Shown in pieces: positions 34,813 through 44,751 of a stretch of 64,000 bases of DNA. Positions within the stretch are counted from its first letter, which is position 1; the number at the start of each line of letters is the position of its first letter. Under the pieces are notes generated by a model. That model was not told the origin of the DNA. It worked only from the letters and a program-made list of their open reading frames with translations, and ran no database searches. The translations under genes were made by a program, and so were the position numbers. This stretch comes from DATAXP01 sp036272935 (GTDB taxonomy: Bacteria > Planctomycetota > Planctomycetia > Pirellulales > PNKZ01), in NCBI GenBank assembly GCA_036272935.1, contig DATAXP010000154.1, positions 39,884 through 103,883 on the forward strand. The letters are read 5' to 3'.

Positions 34813-36095
34813 GCTTCTGCTTGGTGTGTGCTCGGAACCGCCGGTGAGTGAGTGAAGTTCATTTTATCTGCCAAAACCGTTTGTACAGCGTTTAGTAGAT
34901 GGGTTTCGGTCATTTTCGGCGTGAATTGCCCGGCAAGCTCTCGGGCCGCCGAGCCGATGGCTGCAAGTCCTTCGCGGCTTAGGCCGATCAAACCCTGCAT
35001 TTTCTCGCGAAAATCTTCCCAATCGCCCGCCTGAAACACTTCGCCGGTCGAACCGGGATGCACCAGCTCCGGCACGCAGCCCACCAGGTCGCTCGCCACG
35101 ACCGCACGGCTACAGGCCATCGCCTCGTTCACCGCCAGGCCCCACGTCTCGTCGGTCGCCTGCGACGGCAGAACGAATACCTCCCCCAGCCGATAAACGA
35201 TCGGCATCACGCTCTGGTTCTGAAACGGCAACAGCCGAAAGCGGTCGGGGTATTGGGCCGCCAGCGCGTCGACCGCCGGCCGCTCCGGTCCATCGCCGAC
35301 GACCACCAGCACCAGGCGCGGATCGTTGATCGCCGCCACGGCACGCATCAACTCGACCGGCTGCTTTTTCGCCTGGAGCTTTCCGGCGAAGACCAGCACG
35401 AAGCGGTCGTCGTCGATTCCCAACTCCCACCGCCATTGCCGCGCTTTGATCTCAAATTCTTCGGCCCGTTCGGCAAAGCGTTCCAGCTCGATCGAATGCG
35501 GACAATAGAACAGCTTCGACTCCGGCACTCCAAACGCCCGGTAGTAATCTCGATTGTGCTTTCCGACGTAGAGAAATCCGGCGGGCCAGCGAAAGATTTG
35601 CCGCAGTGCCAATTTGCGCAGCCACTGTTTCCAGCCGCCTCGGCGACCGAGCAAGTGCGAATCTCCACGGAATAACACCGGCACGCCGCGCCGAGCCAGA
35701 GCGCGCAGCGCCCGCAGATGCCCGGCAAATGCGTAGCCGGTCAGATGCACCACGTCGGGTCGCCAGGCGAGCAATCTCGACGGAAGCCCGGGATTGTCGA
35801 TGCCAAAGAAATGATGCGTACCAGGGTCGCGCGCCCTGTTGGGAACCGCTTCGAACGGATAGCCGTCGACCAGCGGAATATCCCAGGCGAACTCCCGCTC
35901 GAACCCCTTGTCCCACACGGCTTGCTGCTGGCCAAACCAGGTGAAAAAGACGCGCAGATCCAGATCGTCGCGCTGGGCCAACCGGCGGTACAGTGGCGCG
36001 TAGTATTGAATCGGATGGGATACGACCATCGCCAGACGGATCTTGTGTCCACCGGCCGGCAAGAGCGATCGTTCAACGATGGTTTGCGATGGCAT
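34809..36095 (-). CDS. Family 4 glycosyltransferase
   Basis: 428 residues from ATG 36095. N-terminal motif RLAMVVSHPIQYYAPLYRRL is that of a transferase subfamily common in exopolysaccharide loci; acceptor-side VVHLTGYAFAGHLRALRAL; donor side VLVFAGKLQAKKQPVELM and E-x7-E in DETWGLAVNEAMACS. Overlaps the upstream gene by 23 nt and the polymerase by 4 nt. Confidence 0.88.
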   Translation of the reverse strand: MPSQTIVERSLLPAGGHKIRLAMVVSHPIQYYAPLYRRLAQRDDLDLRVFFTWFGQQQAVWDKGFEREFAWDIPLVDGYPFEAVPNRARDPGTHHFFGIDNPGLPSRLLAWRPDVVHLTGYAFAGHLRALRALARRGVPVLFRGDSHLLGRRGGWKQWLRKLALRQIFRWPAGFLYVGKHNRDYYRAFGVPESKLFYCPHSIELERFAERAEEFEIKARQWRWELGIDDDRFVLVFAGKLQAKKQPVELMRAVAAINDPRLVLVVVGDGPERPAVDALAAQYPDRFRLLPFQNQSVMPIVYRLGEVFVLPSQATDETWGLAVNEAMACSRAVVASDLVGCVPELVHPGSTGEVFQAGDWEDFREKMQGLIGLSREGLAAIGSAARELAGQFTPKMTETHLLNAVQTVLADKMNFTHSPAVPSTHQAEA

Positions 36096-37449
36096 GGTCA
36101 ACACGGTCGCGTGACGATTCCTGCCGTACGGACTGCCGATCGGCAAGGCATTGGTCAAAAAGCTCTGCGTGCCGCTGCGCCATCGGGCCGGCCAAGTATT
36201 CGGCAACCAACGCCGAGCGATCGCTCCGCAAGCCGTCGGCCACTTGCTCGAGGAATTCGCGGACGACACGCACCCCATCCTCCAACGGTGTCGCCGTGGA
36301 GCCGAAGCGGATCAACGCCGCGGCCTCGGGATGCGCCTCGACGAAGTCGCACGCTGGCGTTCCCCCCAGCAGGCAGGCGAGCACCGGCTTGCCGAAGAGC
36401 AAGTACCCAAACAGTTTCGACGGCGTGTAGCCGGGATCATCGACACCCAAGATCAACAGGCCGCTAGCCTCCAGCCCCAATCGCAGCGATTCAAAGTAGC
36501 TGACCTGGTCCCCTTGCTCTTGAACCAGTTCCGACAAACCATGTTGGTTGGCGATCTGCTTAAGCACCCCTTCGCCCCACATCGCCTGCCCGCCGGTCGT
36601 TCCGAACAGACCGATACGCACCCGATCGATGAGCACCGGCTGCCTGCGCCGCAGCTCAGCCAACACGCGGCATAGTGCCGTGAAACCTGCCGATCGTGTT
36701 ACTCCGCCAATACCGACGTACACCAGCTTCAGTTGGTCGCCCGAGCTGTCGGATAAACCGTCGTGGGTCGCCGCCGGCATTGCCGCGCGCGCGCGCTGAA
36801 GGTCGGCAAGCGAGGCAGCGAACGGAATCACCGCCTGATGCGACGGCTGTTGCCACGCGCCGCGACGGCTGCTGTAGCATTCGTTCATGTTGGCGAGGTA
36901 CGTCGGCGATACAGAGACGATCCCTTCGGCGCGCGGGACCACTTGCCGCTCCATGCGCTTCGAAAGCCAGTTCATCACGCGTGCCTTGCAGACCATGTTC
37001 GTCGTGAAGTATCGCTGTTGTGGCCGATACCATGGATCTTGCAGATCGACGACGAATGGCACCTTGTAACGGGCGCGCCATATCGGCCCCAACGTGAAGA
37101 GCACGAAGTGCGTTGTGGAAAAGTACACCAGGTCGAAGCGGCCGCTGGCCAACAGTCGCGACCCCTCGAGGTACATCGGCACCCAAGCGCGCCAGCCGAC
37201 CGTGCCGATGCCTGCCGCGCGGAATAGCCTCGGCATCCACGCCGGGACGTCATGCACCGGGCTCGTGTCGCAAAAAAAGATTTCGGAGTCGCGGTCGAGA
37301 CTACTTGCGCGCTGATAACTGGTGTCGGGAGCAAGGATCTCGACGTCCCAGCCGTATTCCGGAAGATTGAACGCCAGCATGCGCGCGCGGTGCATGTCGG
37401 CCGTCATGGTCGGACAGTAGCCGCTCGTAACGATGAGCACGCGCTTCAT
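36073..37449 (-). CDS. GT-B glycosyltransferase-like protein
   Basis: 458 residues from ATG 37449, which overlaps the upstream FkbM stop by 4 nt. The N-terminal half (RVLIVTSGYCPTMTADMHRA, VVDLQDPWY) resembles GT4 acceptor domains. The donor half has LILGVDDPGYTPSKLFGYLL in place of the usual E-x7-E region, the form seen in the FucNAc/WbuB-like transferases. It acts in the cytosol on the growing repeat. The sugar is unknown. Confidence 0.8.
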   Translation of the reverse strand: MKRVLIVTSGYCPTMTADMHRARMLAFNLPEYGWDVEILAPDTSYQRASSLDRDSEIFFCDTSPVHDVPAWMPRLFRAAGIGTVGWRAWVPMYLEGSRLLASGRFDLVYFSTTHFVLFTLGPIWRARYKVPFVVDLQDPWYRPQQRYFTTNMVCKARVMNWLSKRMERQVVPRAEGIVSVSPTYLANMNECYSSRRGAWQQPSHQAVIPFAASLADLQRARAAMPAATHDGLSDSSGDQLKLVYVGIGGVTRSAGFTALCRVLAELRRRQPVLIDRVRIGLFGTTGGQAMWGEGVLKQIANQHGLSELVQEQGDQVSYFESLRLGLEASGLLILGVDDPGYTPSKLFGYLLFGKPVLACLLGGTPACDFVEAHPEAAALIRFGSTATPLEDGVRVVREFLEQVADGLRSDRSALVAEYLAGPMAQRHAELFDQCLADRQSVRQESSRDRVDHAIANHR

Positions 37450-38222
37450 CGCCGATAACACCACAGCGGGCTGTACCAGTCGGCGGTTGAGTCGGCCACT
37501 CGGACGCCGGCGAGGGTCTCGGCGACGTACCCACGTCCCAGCAACTCATCGCGCACGCCGGCCTGCTCGTCGCGGTTGTGAAACTCGATGTACACGGCCG
37601 GCGAGTATCGATCGAGCAGCGCGCCGGCTCCGCGCAGCACGGCGGCGCCCGCCCCTTCGACGTCGATCTTGATCACCTCCGGCACCGGCAAACCTTCGTC
37701 GAGCAGATGGTCGAGCGTTCGGGTCCGCACTTCCAGTACCTCGCTAGCCTCGGCGTCGGCGCCGGTCACGGCGGCGAGTTGTCCCTGCATTCGCTTGGCC
37801 GAGGAATAGGAGAACGCCGCGACTCCGGTAGCATCGGCGGCGGCCGCTTCGATGGCAAACACGTTCGCCAGTCGATTCAGCGCAAGGTTGCGAGTCAGGC
37901 TTGCGTATTCTGCCGGGGCCGGCTCGAACGACACCACTCGGCCCGTGGGACCAACGCATGCGGCGAAGAACAACGCCATTTGCCCCTTGTTGGCCCCGAT
38001 GTCGTAGACCGTCATGCCGCGTGCGATCTTCGCGTGCAGAAAGCGCACCTCGTGCGGCCCCCAGTGCAAGGCGTAGCCGAGGCCCATTCCCGGCTCGACG
38101 ACGAACCGCATGCCGCGCGCCGGCCCGCGCAGAACCTTGCGGACGCTGCCCGGCGGATGCGTCCAGGCGGCCAGTGCGCGTGCTGCATGCCACGCAGCCC
38201 TCTTGAGGTGATCGAGTATCAT
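37446..38222 (-). CDS. FkbM-family methyltransferase
   Basis: 258 residues. SAM-dependent O-methyltransferase. Motif I is VYDIGANKGQMALFFAA (about residues 72-88), then RVVSFEPAP and the FkbM-typical IKIDVEGAGAAVLRGAG, with YIEFHN near the C-terminus. FkbM enzymes methylate hydroxyls on sugars and polyketides, and in an EPS locus a sugar O-methylation is expected. It lies 3 nt after the upstream gene. Confidence 0.9.
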   Translation of the reverse strand: MILDHLKRAAWHAARALAAWTHPPGSVRKVLRGPARGMRFVVEPGMGLGYALHWGPHEVRFLHAKIARGMTVYDIGANKGQMALFFAACVGPTGRVVSFEPAPAEYASLTRNLALNRLANVFAIEAAAADATGVAAFSYSSAKRMQGQLAAVTGADAEASEVLEVRTRTLDHLLDEGLPVPEVIKIDVEGAGAAVLRGAGALLDRYSPAVYIEFHNRDEQAGVRDELLGRGYVAETLAGVRVADSTADWYSPLWCYRR

Positions 38223-38225
38223 GGT

Positions 38226-39182
38226 TTAGCGGACGAGCAACCGTTTCCACCAGCGGTTCGACGCCAGTCGCTCGCGTGCTTCGCTCCAATCGACCAGGCT
38301 GTCGTTGATGTCGTGGTCGCCACGTTGAGCTTCGGGGACTTCGCCGCGCTCGACCAGCGCGACGATCTCCGGGAGCCGGCGATAGAAATCCTCGCAACGA
38401 TACGGTGCGTGCAACGACCACATTCCCGGCGCCTCGCCCAGAAAATCGAGCCGCTCGAGACCCAAAGATCGCATCCGCTGCGTGAACAGGTGCTCGGGCA
38501 GATCTTGGGGTGGGTTTCCTTCAACCCATGCCTTAATCCAGTTCCGTGCCGAAGGGCGCCGCGGAACGAGCATGCCGAAGTCGCCGGAGAATCGTCGGCG
38601 ATCGATGGCGAATAGCCGTGTGCTCATGGTATCGAAGCGCGGCGCCCAACGCCGGCCGTTGGAATGAGTCGCCACGAGCTGCTTGAGACGACCGTCCGTG
38701 CTGGGTGGACCGGGCAACGGCGCGCACACCAGCACGCTCCGATCGGTCGCGAGCGTCTCCACACATTCGTTCATCCATGCCTTGCTCCCGCCACCGAATA
38801 AAATATCCGAATCGGTGTGCAACACGATGTCGTGCCGCGCGGCCCACAAGCCAAAGAAGTACGCGTAATAGGGTCCACCGCGAAAATCCTTCGCCGGCAC
38901 ACGTCGTCCGCCGAAGCACATTGCCGACACCGCTTGCTGTGCGGGCTCGGAGTAATCGACCGTCACGACGCGCACGCCGGGCTGCGCGTTCGCCAAAGCT
39001 TCGATCCGACCGCGTCCTTCCTGCCAACGTTCGGAGAACCGGCCTGCACTGCGATGAAAGTCGATCGAAATGAGCACTTCGCTCATCTGGTCCCGCCATT
39101 GCCGAAGCTGATGCGGCAAAATGTGCTCGGCATGCCGGTAGTCGCTGGGGGCGAGGCTAATCTGGAGCGTGGTGCCAGCCAT
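38226..39182 (-). CDS. Putative GT-A glycosyltransferase
   Basis: 318 residues. No family name can be given with certainty. The N-terminus (LQISLAPSDYRHAEHILPHQLRQWRDQMSEVLISIDFH split into shorter blocks) followed by IVLHTDSDILFGGGSKAW looks like a GT-A core with a DxD metal motif (DSD). The distal GDHDINDSL region may help acceptor binding. It sits between asnB and the methyltransferase in the coupled run, so a transferase is likely. Confidence 0.65.
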   Translation of the reverse strand: MAGTTLQISLAPSDYRHAEHILPHQLRQWRDQMSEVLISIDFHRSAGRFSERWQEGRGRIEALANAQPGVRVVTVDYSEPAQQAVSAMCFGGRRVPAKDFRGGPYYAYFFGLWAARHDIVLHTDSDILFGGGSKAWMNECVETLATDRSVLVCAPLPGPPSTDGRLKQLVATHSNGRRWAPRFDTMSTRLFAIDRRRFSGDFGMLVPRRPSARNWIKAWVEGNPPQDLPEHLFTQRMRSLGLERLDFLGEAPGMWSLHAPYRCEDFYRRLPEIVALVERGEVPEAQRGDHDINDSLVDWSEARERLASNRWWKRLLVR

Positions 39183-39236
39183 TCAATCGCGCGATCGCGT
39201 CAATTTGTGCGCTATGTTCTTGTTGCCGTGTTCGGG

Positions 39237-41141
39237 TTAGGCGGCCAGGCGGTGTTCGCGAACCCAGTGCAGCAGGTGCACGATCGCCAGGATATCGGTG
39301 TAGCGAACGCCGGGGCGCGACTCGCGGAAGTCGCGCCACAGCTGCTCGACCGCTTCGGGGCGGATAGCCACGTCGCGCAGCGCCGCTCGATCCGCCAGGA
39401 TCGCCGTGATTGGCTCTTGCAACCTGTCGCGCAGCCACAGCTCCCACGGCAGCACGAACCCCATTTTCGGTCGGCTGCTGATCTCGCGCGGCAGATGGGT
39501 AGGGAGCGCGTCGACCAGCAGTTGCTTTGTTCCCGAATACCACAGGCTCGACTTCAAAGGCCCCGGAATGCTGGCGATCGTCTCGACCAACACGTGATCG
39601 AGCAGCGGCACGCGCAGCTCGACCGGATGGACCATGCTCATCTGGTCGGCATCGCGCAGCAACATGTCGGCCAGGTACAGCGATAATTCGAACAACGAGT
39701 ACGAGTTCACCACGTCCAGCCGCGACGCGGCTGCTTTTAACGTTTCGATTGTTTCCTCGGGCAACGCAGTCGGCGTGCTGAAGTAGTCATACTCCAATAG
39801 TGCCTCGCGGCGCTGAGGCATCATCAACTGCCGAAAGATCGCGTAGCGGTCAAGCCGAGTGCCGCTGTCGTTTAGAATGGCGCGCAGCTTCTGCGCGCGA
39901 GCCGAGCCTGGTACGGTTCGCTGCAAGTAGGCCAGCGGCCACTGTGCGACCCAGCGGTAAAGCGGGCGGTCAATGGACGCCGCTTGCCGGAACGTCGCGT
40001 ATCCGGCGAACAGTTCGTCTCCCCCCAAGCCAGAAAGCGTCACCTTGATCCCGGCCCGCGCCACGGCATCGGAAATGAAATACGTGTTAACGCCGTCGAT
40101 CGAGGGCTGGTCGTACGCACTCAGGGCCGACTGAAAACGGTCGACGGCCACCGTCGGCGACAAGTTCAGCTTGGTGTGTGTCGTACCGAAGCGGCGGGCA
40201 ATTTGCGCGGCGTGCTCCGACTCGTCGAAATCGCGCTCGCCGAACTGCACCGTGAACGTGTGCAACGAATGGCCGGCGTGTGTGAGCAACGAAACGAGGC
40301 TGCTTGAGTCGATGCCGCCCGACAGAAACACGCCCACCGGCACGTCGGAAAGCATGTGCAGCGACAGGGCCTCGATCAGCGCGGGCCGCAAGCGTTCGAG
40401 CGCTTCGCCGTAGCTCATCCGCTCTTGGCGCGGAGCGAATCGCAATGACCACCAGCGGCGTTGGCGCGGCACCAACGGCTGCGCGGGCTCGTTGAAGTCG
40501 AACTCCCAATACTCGCCAGGCAGAACGCTTTGCACCCCTTCGATCATCGTCCACGGTGCCGTTACCGCGCCGAACGCCAGGAAACTGTTCACGGCCACCG
40601 GATTCAACACCCGTGGAACGATGCCCGAGGCCAGCAGCGTGCGGACCTCGGAGGCGAACAGCCACGTCGAAGCGTCGGCCTGATACACGTACAGCGGCTT
40701 AATGCCGAGCCGATCGCGCACCAGGTGCACTTGCCGGCGGCGACCGTCGTAGACGGCAAAGGCGAACATGCCACGCAGCGCGTCGAGCGAACGCACACCG
40801 TCGGCGTCCCACGACTTCAAGATCGTCTCGGTGTCGCACGACGAGCGGTACGCCATTTCGGGCAGCTCGTGGCGAATCTGCGAGTGATTGTAAATCTCGC
40901 CGTTAAACGTGATCCACGAGCCGCTGTCAGGCTCGTTCATCGGCTGGTGCCCCGCGGCGCTCAAATCGAGGATCGATAACCGCGTGTGCACGAGGCTCAG
41001 CCGGTAACCGCCGGGCAGCGACAGTTCGACGCGGCCTTCGTCGTCCGGGCCGCGATGGCGCAGACTTGTCTGCATCGCCTCGGAAATAGCCTTCAGGTCC
41101 AAGTCGCTGCGAGCGGTCAGTATGCCAGCGATGCCGCACAT
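39237..41141 (-). CDS. asnB: Asparagine-synthase-type amidotransferase
   Basis: 634 residues from ATG 41141 (earlier open-frame codons precede the catalytic Cys and are rejected). C2 of MCGIAGI is the glutaminase nucleophile; RHRGPDDEG and the NGEIYNH block complete the N-terminal class II domain. The synthetase domain has the ATP PP-loop LSGGIDSSSLVS at about residue 273. In EPS loci such AsnB homologs amidate a uronic acid or similar carboxylate using glutamine. The target here is unknown. It follows the CgeB-like gene by 16 nt. Confidence 0.92.
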   Translation of the reverse strand: MCGIAGILTARSDLDLKAISEAMQTSLRHRGPDDEGRVELSLPGGYRLSLVHTRLSILDLSAAGHQPMNEPDSGSWITFNGEIYNHSQIRHELPEMAYRSSCDTETILKSWDADGVRSLDALRGMFAFAVYDGRRRQVHLVRDRLGIKPLYVYQADASTWLFASEVRTLLASGIVPRVLNPVAVNSFLAFGAVTAPWTMIEGVQSVLPGEYWEFDFNEPAQPLVPRQRRWWSLRFAPRQERMSYGEALERLRPALIEALSLHMLSDVPVGVFLSGGIDSSSLVSLLTHAGHSLHTFTVQFGERDFDESEHAAQIARRFGTTHTKLNLSPTVAVDRFQSALSAYDQPSIDGVNTYFISDAVARAGIKVTLSGLGGDELFAGYATFRQAASIDRPLYRWVAQWPLAYLQRTVPGSARAQKLRAILNDSGTRLDRYAIFRQLMMPQRREALLEYDYFSTPTALPEETIETLKAAASRLDVVNSYSLFELSLYLADMLLRDADQMSMVHPVELRVPLLDHVLVETIASIPGPLKSSLWYSGTKQLLVDALPTHLPREISSRPKMGFVLPWELWLRDRLQEPITAILADRAALRDVAIRPEAVEQLWRDFRESRPGVRYTDILAIVHLLHWVREHRLAA

Positions 41142-41157
41142 CGGATATCGTCGACGC

Positions 41158-42342
41158 TTAAGCGGAACTCTTCGAGGCCGTGGCGATCGTGCGCCGGTCG
41201 ATCCCCAACGCCTCGCCGATCGCGCTGATGCTGCGGCCGACGCAATGGTCGGCCAGGGCGCGCTGCTGGCCACGAAGCCGCAAGTTCGTCCGTCGAGTCG
41301 CATCGGCCGACAAGCGACTGATTTGCTCGACCAACTCCTCGGCCGTTCGATAGGTTTCGATCTCGCGACCCAATTCGTACATCTGGTCCAAGCCTTCGGT
41401 CCATTCGGTCAGGTAGCATGCGCCCATCACCGGCGCTTCGATGTCGCGCAATCGGGAATACGTGTCGGGATTCCAAAAAGGGCGACGAAACGACGGATAA
41501 CGATTCGTGCCGATGGTGACCATGCTCTGCTGCGTGACCGCGACGTAATCGTCGCCGAACACCGGCGCGTCGACGGCTGCGGCGGGCAAGCGACCGCGCA
41601 GCTCTCGATGGCGGGTGTACGTCATTCGCCAAAGCGGCGCCAGTGGGCCTTGCGTTCGCGCCATCTTCGCCAGACGGCTGAGGCGCCTTGTCCACGATGC
41701 CGCCGCGGCGGGTTGTTGAGCGGCCGACGACTCGCCTCGCCAGCCAGGTCCGCGCACGACCAGGGGCGCGCCGAGTTGAATCGCTCGGCCAAACAAATCG
41801 TCGCGCTGCAAATCCCAACGGCCGATAAATGTCGGCCCATAGCGCTCGGGATGGTCGCAGGTGCGACGCTCCGGCGCGACCCACACCGGCATCGCGGCAT
41901 GGACGACATTCAGCCCGGCGTCGCGATACATGACCAGCGCCTTGAACTCCGGTACCCAGTGCAGGTCGAACGCCCGGAATTCCGTGGGCACCACGCGAAA
42001 GTCGCGCACGTTGTCGCAGAAAAAGTTGACGGTCGGAATGCCGAGATCGCGGACCGCGCGCACTCCGGCAGGATCGATCTGCTTCGGGAAGAAGTAGCCC
42101 AGGAAAAGATCGATCGGCCGCTCGGCTTGCAACTGGCGAATGTAATCGATCGCGCGCTGCCACGTTCGCTGCACGAGCCTCGGATCGTCGGTGACCAGCG
42201 GTTCTACCCAGTCGATCCCCGCGGCCTCGACCCACTCGTGCCCCGCCTCTTCCAGCCCGTGCTTGAAGTAGGTTTCCCAGAACGAATAGGCCGGCAATGG
42301 ATGCCGTCGTTGGGCCTGCATGCAACTCAAGAAAACACGCAT
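41158..42342 (-). CDS. CgeB-like glycosyltransferase
   Basis: 394 residues from ATG 42342 (MRVFLSCMQA; a start 13 codons earlier is possible). It resembles the spore-coat CgeB / DUF3880 group: GYFFPKQIDP, VNFFCDNVRDF, a Glyco_trans_1_2-like C-terminal half with RPFWNPDTYSRLRDIEAPVMG and TAEELVEQI. These are GT-B proteins that glycosylate surface structures. The last 25 residues are unlike the family. It ends 16 nt before asnB. Confidence 0.78.
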   Translation of the reverse strand: MRVFLSCMQAQRRHPLPAYSFWETYFKHGLEEAGHEWVEAAGIDWVEPLVTDDPRLVQRTWQRAIDYIRQLQAERPIDLFLGYFFPKQIDPAGVRAVRDLGIPTVNFFCDNVRDFRVVPTEFRAFDLHWVPEFKALVMYRDAGLNVVHAAMPVWVAPERRTCDHPERYGPTFIGRWDLQRDDLFGRAIQLGAPLVVRGPGWRGESSAAQQPAAAASWTRRLSRLAKMARTQGPLAPLWRMTYTRHRELRGRLPAAAVDAPVFGDDYVAVTQQSMVTIGTNRYPSFRRPFWNPDTYSRLRDIEAPVMGACYLTEWTEGLDQMYELGREIETYRTAEELVEQISRLSADATRRTNLRLRGQQRALADHCVGRSISAIGEALGIDRRTIATASKSSA

Positions 42343-42355
42343 GGCGGGAGTAAAA

Positions 42356-43438
42356 CTATTTCGACGCAGCGCCGTCAACACGGGCTCGTTGGGCCAGGTA
42401 GATCTCTTCGAACAAATCGTCGAGCGACTTGGTCAGCGACCATTCCGGATAGTGCGCACGGATCTTGGATAGGTTGCTGATGTAGCAGATATGGTCGCCG
42501 GCGCGGGCCGAATCGACGTATTCGTACTGCATCTTCTCGCCCGAAAGCGCCTCGACGCGCGCGAATGCCTCAAGGATCGAACAACTATTCGCGCGGCCAC
42601 CGCCGATGTTGTAAACCTCGCCGACGCGCGGAGCACGCCAAAATGCCTCGATGAATCGGGCCACGTCGAGCGAATGGATGTTGTCGCGTACCTGCTTGCC
42701 CAGGTATCCGAAGACGTTGTACATCCGTTGCTCGACGTTCGCGCGGATCAGGTAGCTGAGGAACCCGTGCAGTTCGACGCCGGAATGGTTCGGCCCGGTC
42801 AAGCAGCCACCGCGCAGGCAGCAGGTGCGCAAGCCGAAGTAGCGTCCGTATTCTTGCACCAGCAAGTCGGCTGCCGTCTTGGAGACGCCGAACAGGCTGT
42901 GCTTGCTCGCGTCGATCGACATCGACTCGTCGATCCCCTCGTAGTCGGCCCGGGCGGCATACTCCCAGCGCGTCGGTAGTTCGACCAGCGGCAATGAGTT
43001 CGGCCGATCGCCGTACACCTTGTTCGTGCTCATGAACACGAACACCGCCTCGGGCGCGGCTTGCCGCACTGCTTCGAGCAGATTCAACGTGCCGACGGCG
43101 TTGGTGTCGAAATCGTCGAAGGGCCGCTGGGCGGCGAGATCGTGGCTCGGCTGAGCCGCGGCGTGAACCACAAGCTGCGGGCGAATCTCGGCGATCGTCT
43201 GCAACACACCCCGGCGATCGCGCATGTCGAGCTCGTAATGCGAGAACGCGGCGTACTCGGCTTGCAGCCGGCGTTGATTCCAGCGCGTGTCGCCACCGGG
43301 TCCGAAGAAATCGGCCCGCTGATTATTGTCGATGCCATGCACGCGCCAGCCGCGATGGGCAAAGTACGCCACCACCTCCGAGCCGATCAGCCCCGACGAG
43401 CCGGTCACCAGCATCTGGTTCGCTGGGTCTTGCATCAC
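42356..43438 (-). CDS. NAD-dependent sugar epimerase/dehydratase (CDP-paratose 2-epimerase-like)
   Basis: 360 residues, extended SDR. The nucleotide motif is TGSSGLIG (12-19), then HAAAQPSHD and STNKVYGDRP (137-146), a pattern shared with CDP-paratose 2-epimerases. The catalytic YxxxK position reads F183-GVS-K187, so the usual tyrosine is phenylalanine. Related proteins from other polysaccharide loci also look to have Phe there, so this is likely a family trait and not a mutation. It could still bind substrate and catalyse a reaction without Tyr. Overlaps the upstream gene by 4 nt. Confidence 0.85.
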   Translation of the reverse strand: MMQDPANQMLVTGSSGLIGSEVVAYFAHRGWRVHGIDNNQRADFFGPGGDTRWNQRRLQAEYAAFSHYELDMRDRRGVLQTIAEIRPQLVVHAAAQPSHDLAAQRPFDDFDTNAVGTLNLLEAVRQAAPEAVFVFMSTNKVYGDRPNSLPLVELPTRWEYAARADYEGIDESMSIDASKHSLFGVSKTAADLLVQEYGRYFGLRTCCLRGGCLTGPNHSGVELHGFLSYLIRANVEQRMYNVFGYLGKQVRDNIHSLDVARFIEAFWRAPRVGEVYNIGGGRANSCSILEAFARVEALSGEKMQYEYVDSARAGDHICYISNLSKIRAHYPEWSLTKSLDDLFEEIYLAQRARVDGAASK

Positions 43439-44751
43439 GTGGTGCTCAATGCGACGGTGGTCTGCGTGGAAAAAATCGCGGCGTCGGCGGCACGCACCAC
43501 TTGCTCGGCCTCCTGTTCCCAGCAGAATCGCTCGCGGGCGGCATCGAGTGCTGCTTGCTTCGCCCGCTGCAGCCGCGGGGCATCCACCAGCCAGCGATTC
43601 AAGGCATCGGCCAACGCGCGTGCATCGGACGGTGGATAAAGTTGAATCGCCTCGGGCACCTGGCGGGCAATCTCCCGCTGGCCGAGCGTGTCGCTTGCTG
43701 CGACCGCCAGCCCCGACAGTATGTATTGAAACAGCTTGTTCGTCACCGTCAGGTTGCGGCTCGGGCAGTAGGTTTGTTCGCCGGCAAAGCCGATGTCGTG
43801 CTCGGCAATCCGCGATGGTAACTCGTCATTGGAAACCAGCGGATGCACGAACACGCGGTGGCGACGATCGGCGTCGCGCCACCGAGCGAACGCTTCCTGC
43901 CAATCGCCGGCAAGTGTGCCGCGCAAATGCAGATCGATCGGTTGGCTCAGCAAGGGCAACGCGGCAAACAAGTCTTCCAGCCCGCGGCCGCGGCCGATCG
44001 TCTGCGAGAACCAGTGCACCGAGAGGCGGCTGCGATCGGGGCGATCCTTGGCTACGTGGTCGAGCGTCTTGCGATCTCCCCAAGGAAAGACGTTGTACAC
44101 GACCGCTGGCGGCGAGACGCGATATGCCGCGGCCAAGGCGTCGCTCATCGCATGCGAGGTACACGTGCGATACGATCCGCCGGCGAGCAGCTCCGCTTCG
44201 AGCTTGTGCAGCATGGCGATCGGCCGAGCGCGGCGCGCTTCGGGCAACAGGTCTTCGGAGAACCAGTCCTCCATATCGACGCCGACGCATCGCCCCTGCG
44301 CGAGCAATCGCTGCCCCACCCACAGCGCTTGTTCCGAATGGGCGATGTACAGCGCTGCGTCGCGCTGCATGGCAGCGCGCAGCAGCGGCGCCGGAGTGTA
44401 ACCCAGCAGATCGGGATGCGCGTGCCCGAAACGGACGAACGCCGTTCGATGCCACCGCCGCCGTGCAGCGACCATCGCTCGTCGCATTCGCCCGGCAAGC
44501 GTGCTGCATCGCAAGTCGGCGACGACCGTGAACGCCCAGCAGCGAGCCCCGACAATCTCCCGGTCTCTGGCCGCCAGCGCATCGTCGAGCCAGGCACCAA
44601 GCACTTCAACCTGGTATCCGGCGGCCGCCAAGGCGTCGGCCTCCTTGATCGCGCGCGGATTGTGGCACAACGGGCTGCCGGTGAGCAGCACGATGCGCTT
44701 GTCGGCGCGGTCGGCTGGCTTAAGGGCGCATTCTTCGATTTCGACGCTCAC
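43435..44751 (-). CDS. GT-B glycosyltransferase
   Basis: 438 residues from GTG 44751, which overlaps the upstream stop as GTGA; the open frame begins 12 codons earlier. Acceptor part KRIVLLTGSPLCHNPRAIKE and VDMEDWFSEDL; donor part LSVHWFSQTIGRGRGLEDLF and TVTNKLFQYILSGLAVAAS. It is a cytosolic transferase of the repeat-unit assembly line. The E-x7-E pair is not obvious. Confidence 0.82.
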   Translation of the reverse strand: MSVEIEECALKPADRADKRIVLLTGSPLCHNPRAIKEADALAAAGYQVEVLGAWLDDALAARDREIVGARCWAFTVVADLRCSTLAGRMRRAMVAARRRWHRTAFVRFGHAHPDLLGYTPAPLLRAAMQRDAALYIAHSEQALWVGQRLLAQGRCVGVDMEDWFSEDLLPEARRARPIAMLHKLEAELLAGGSYRTCTSHAMSDALAAAYRVSPPAVVYNVFPWGDRKTLDHVAKDRPDRSRLSVHWFSQTIGRGRGLEDLFAALPLLSQPIDLHLRGTLAGDWQEAFARWRDADRRHRVFVHPLVSNDELPSRIAEHDIGFAGEQTYCPSRNLTVTNKLFQYILSGLAVAASDTLGQREIARQVPEAIQLYPPSDARALADALNRWLVDAPRLQRAKQAALDAARERFCWEQEAEQVVRAADAAIFSTQTTVALSTT

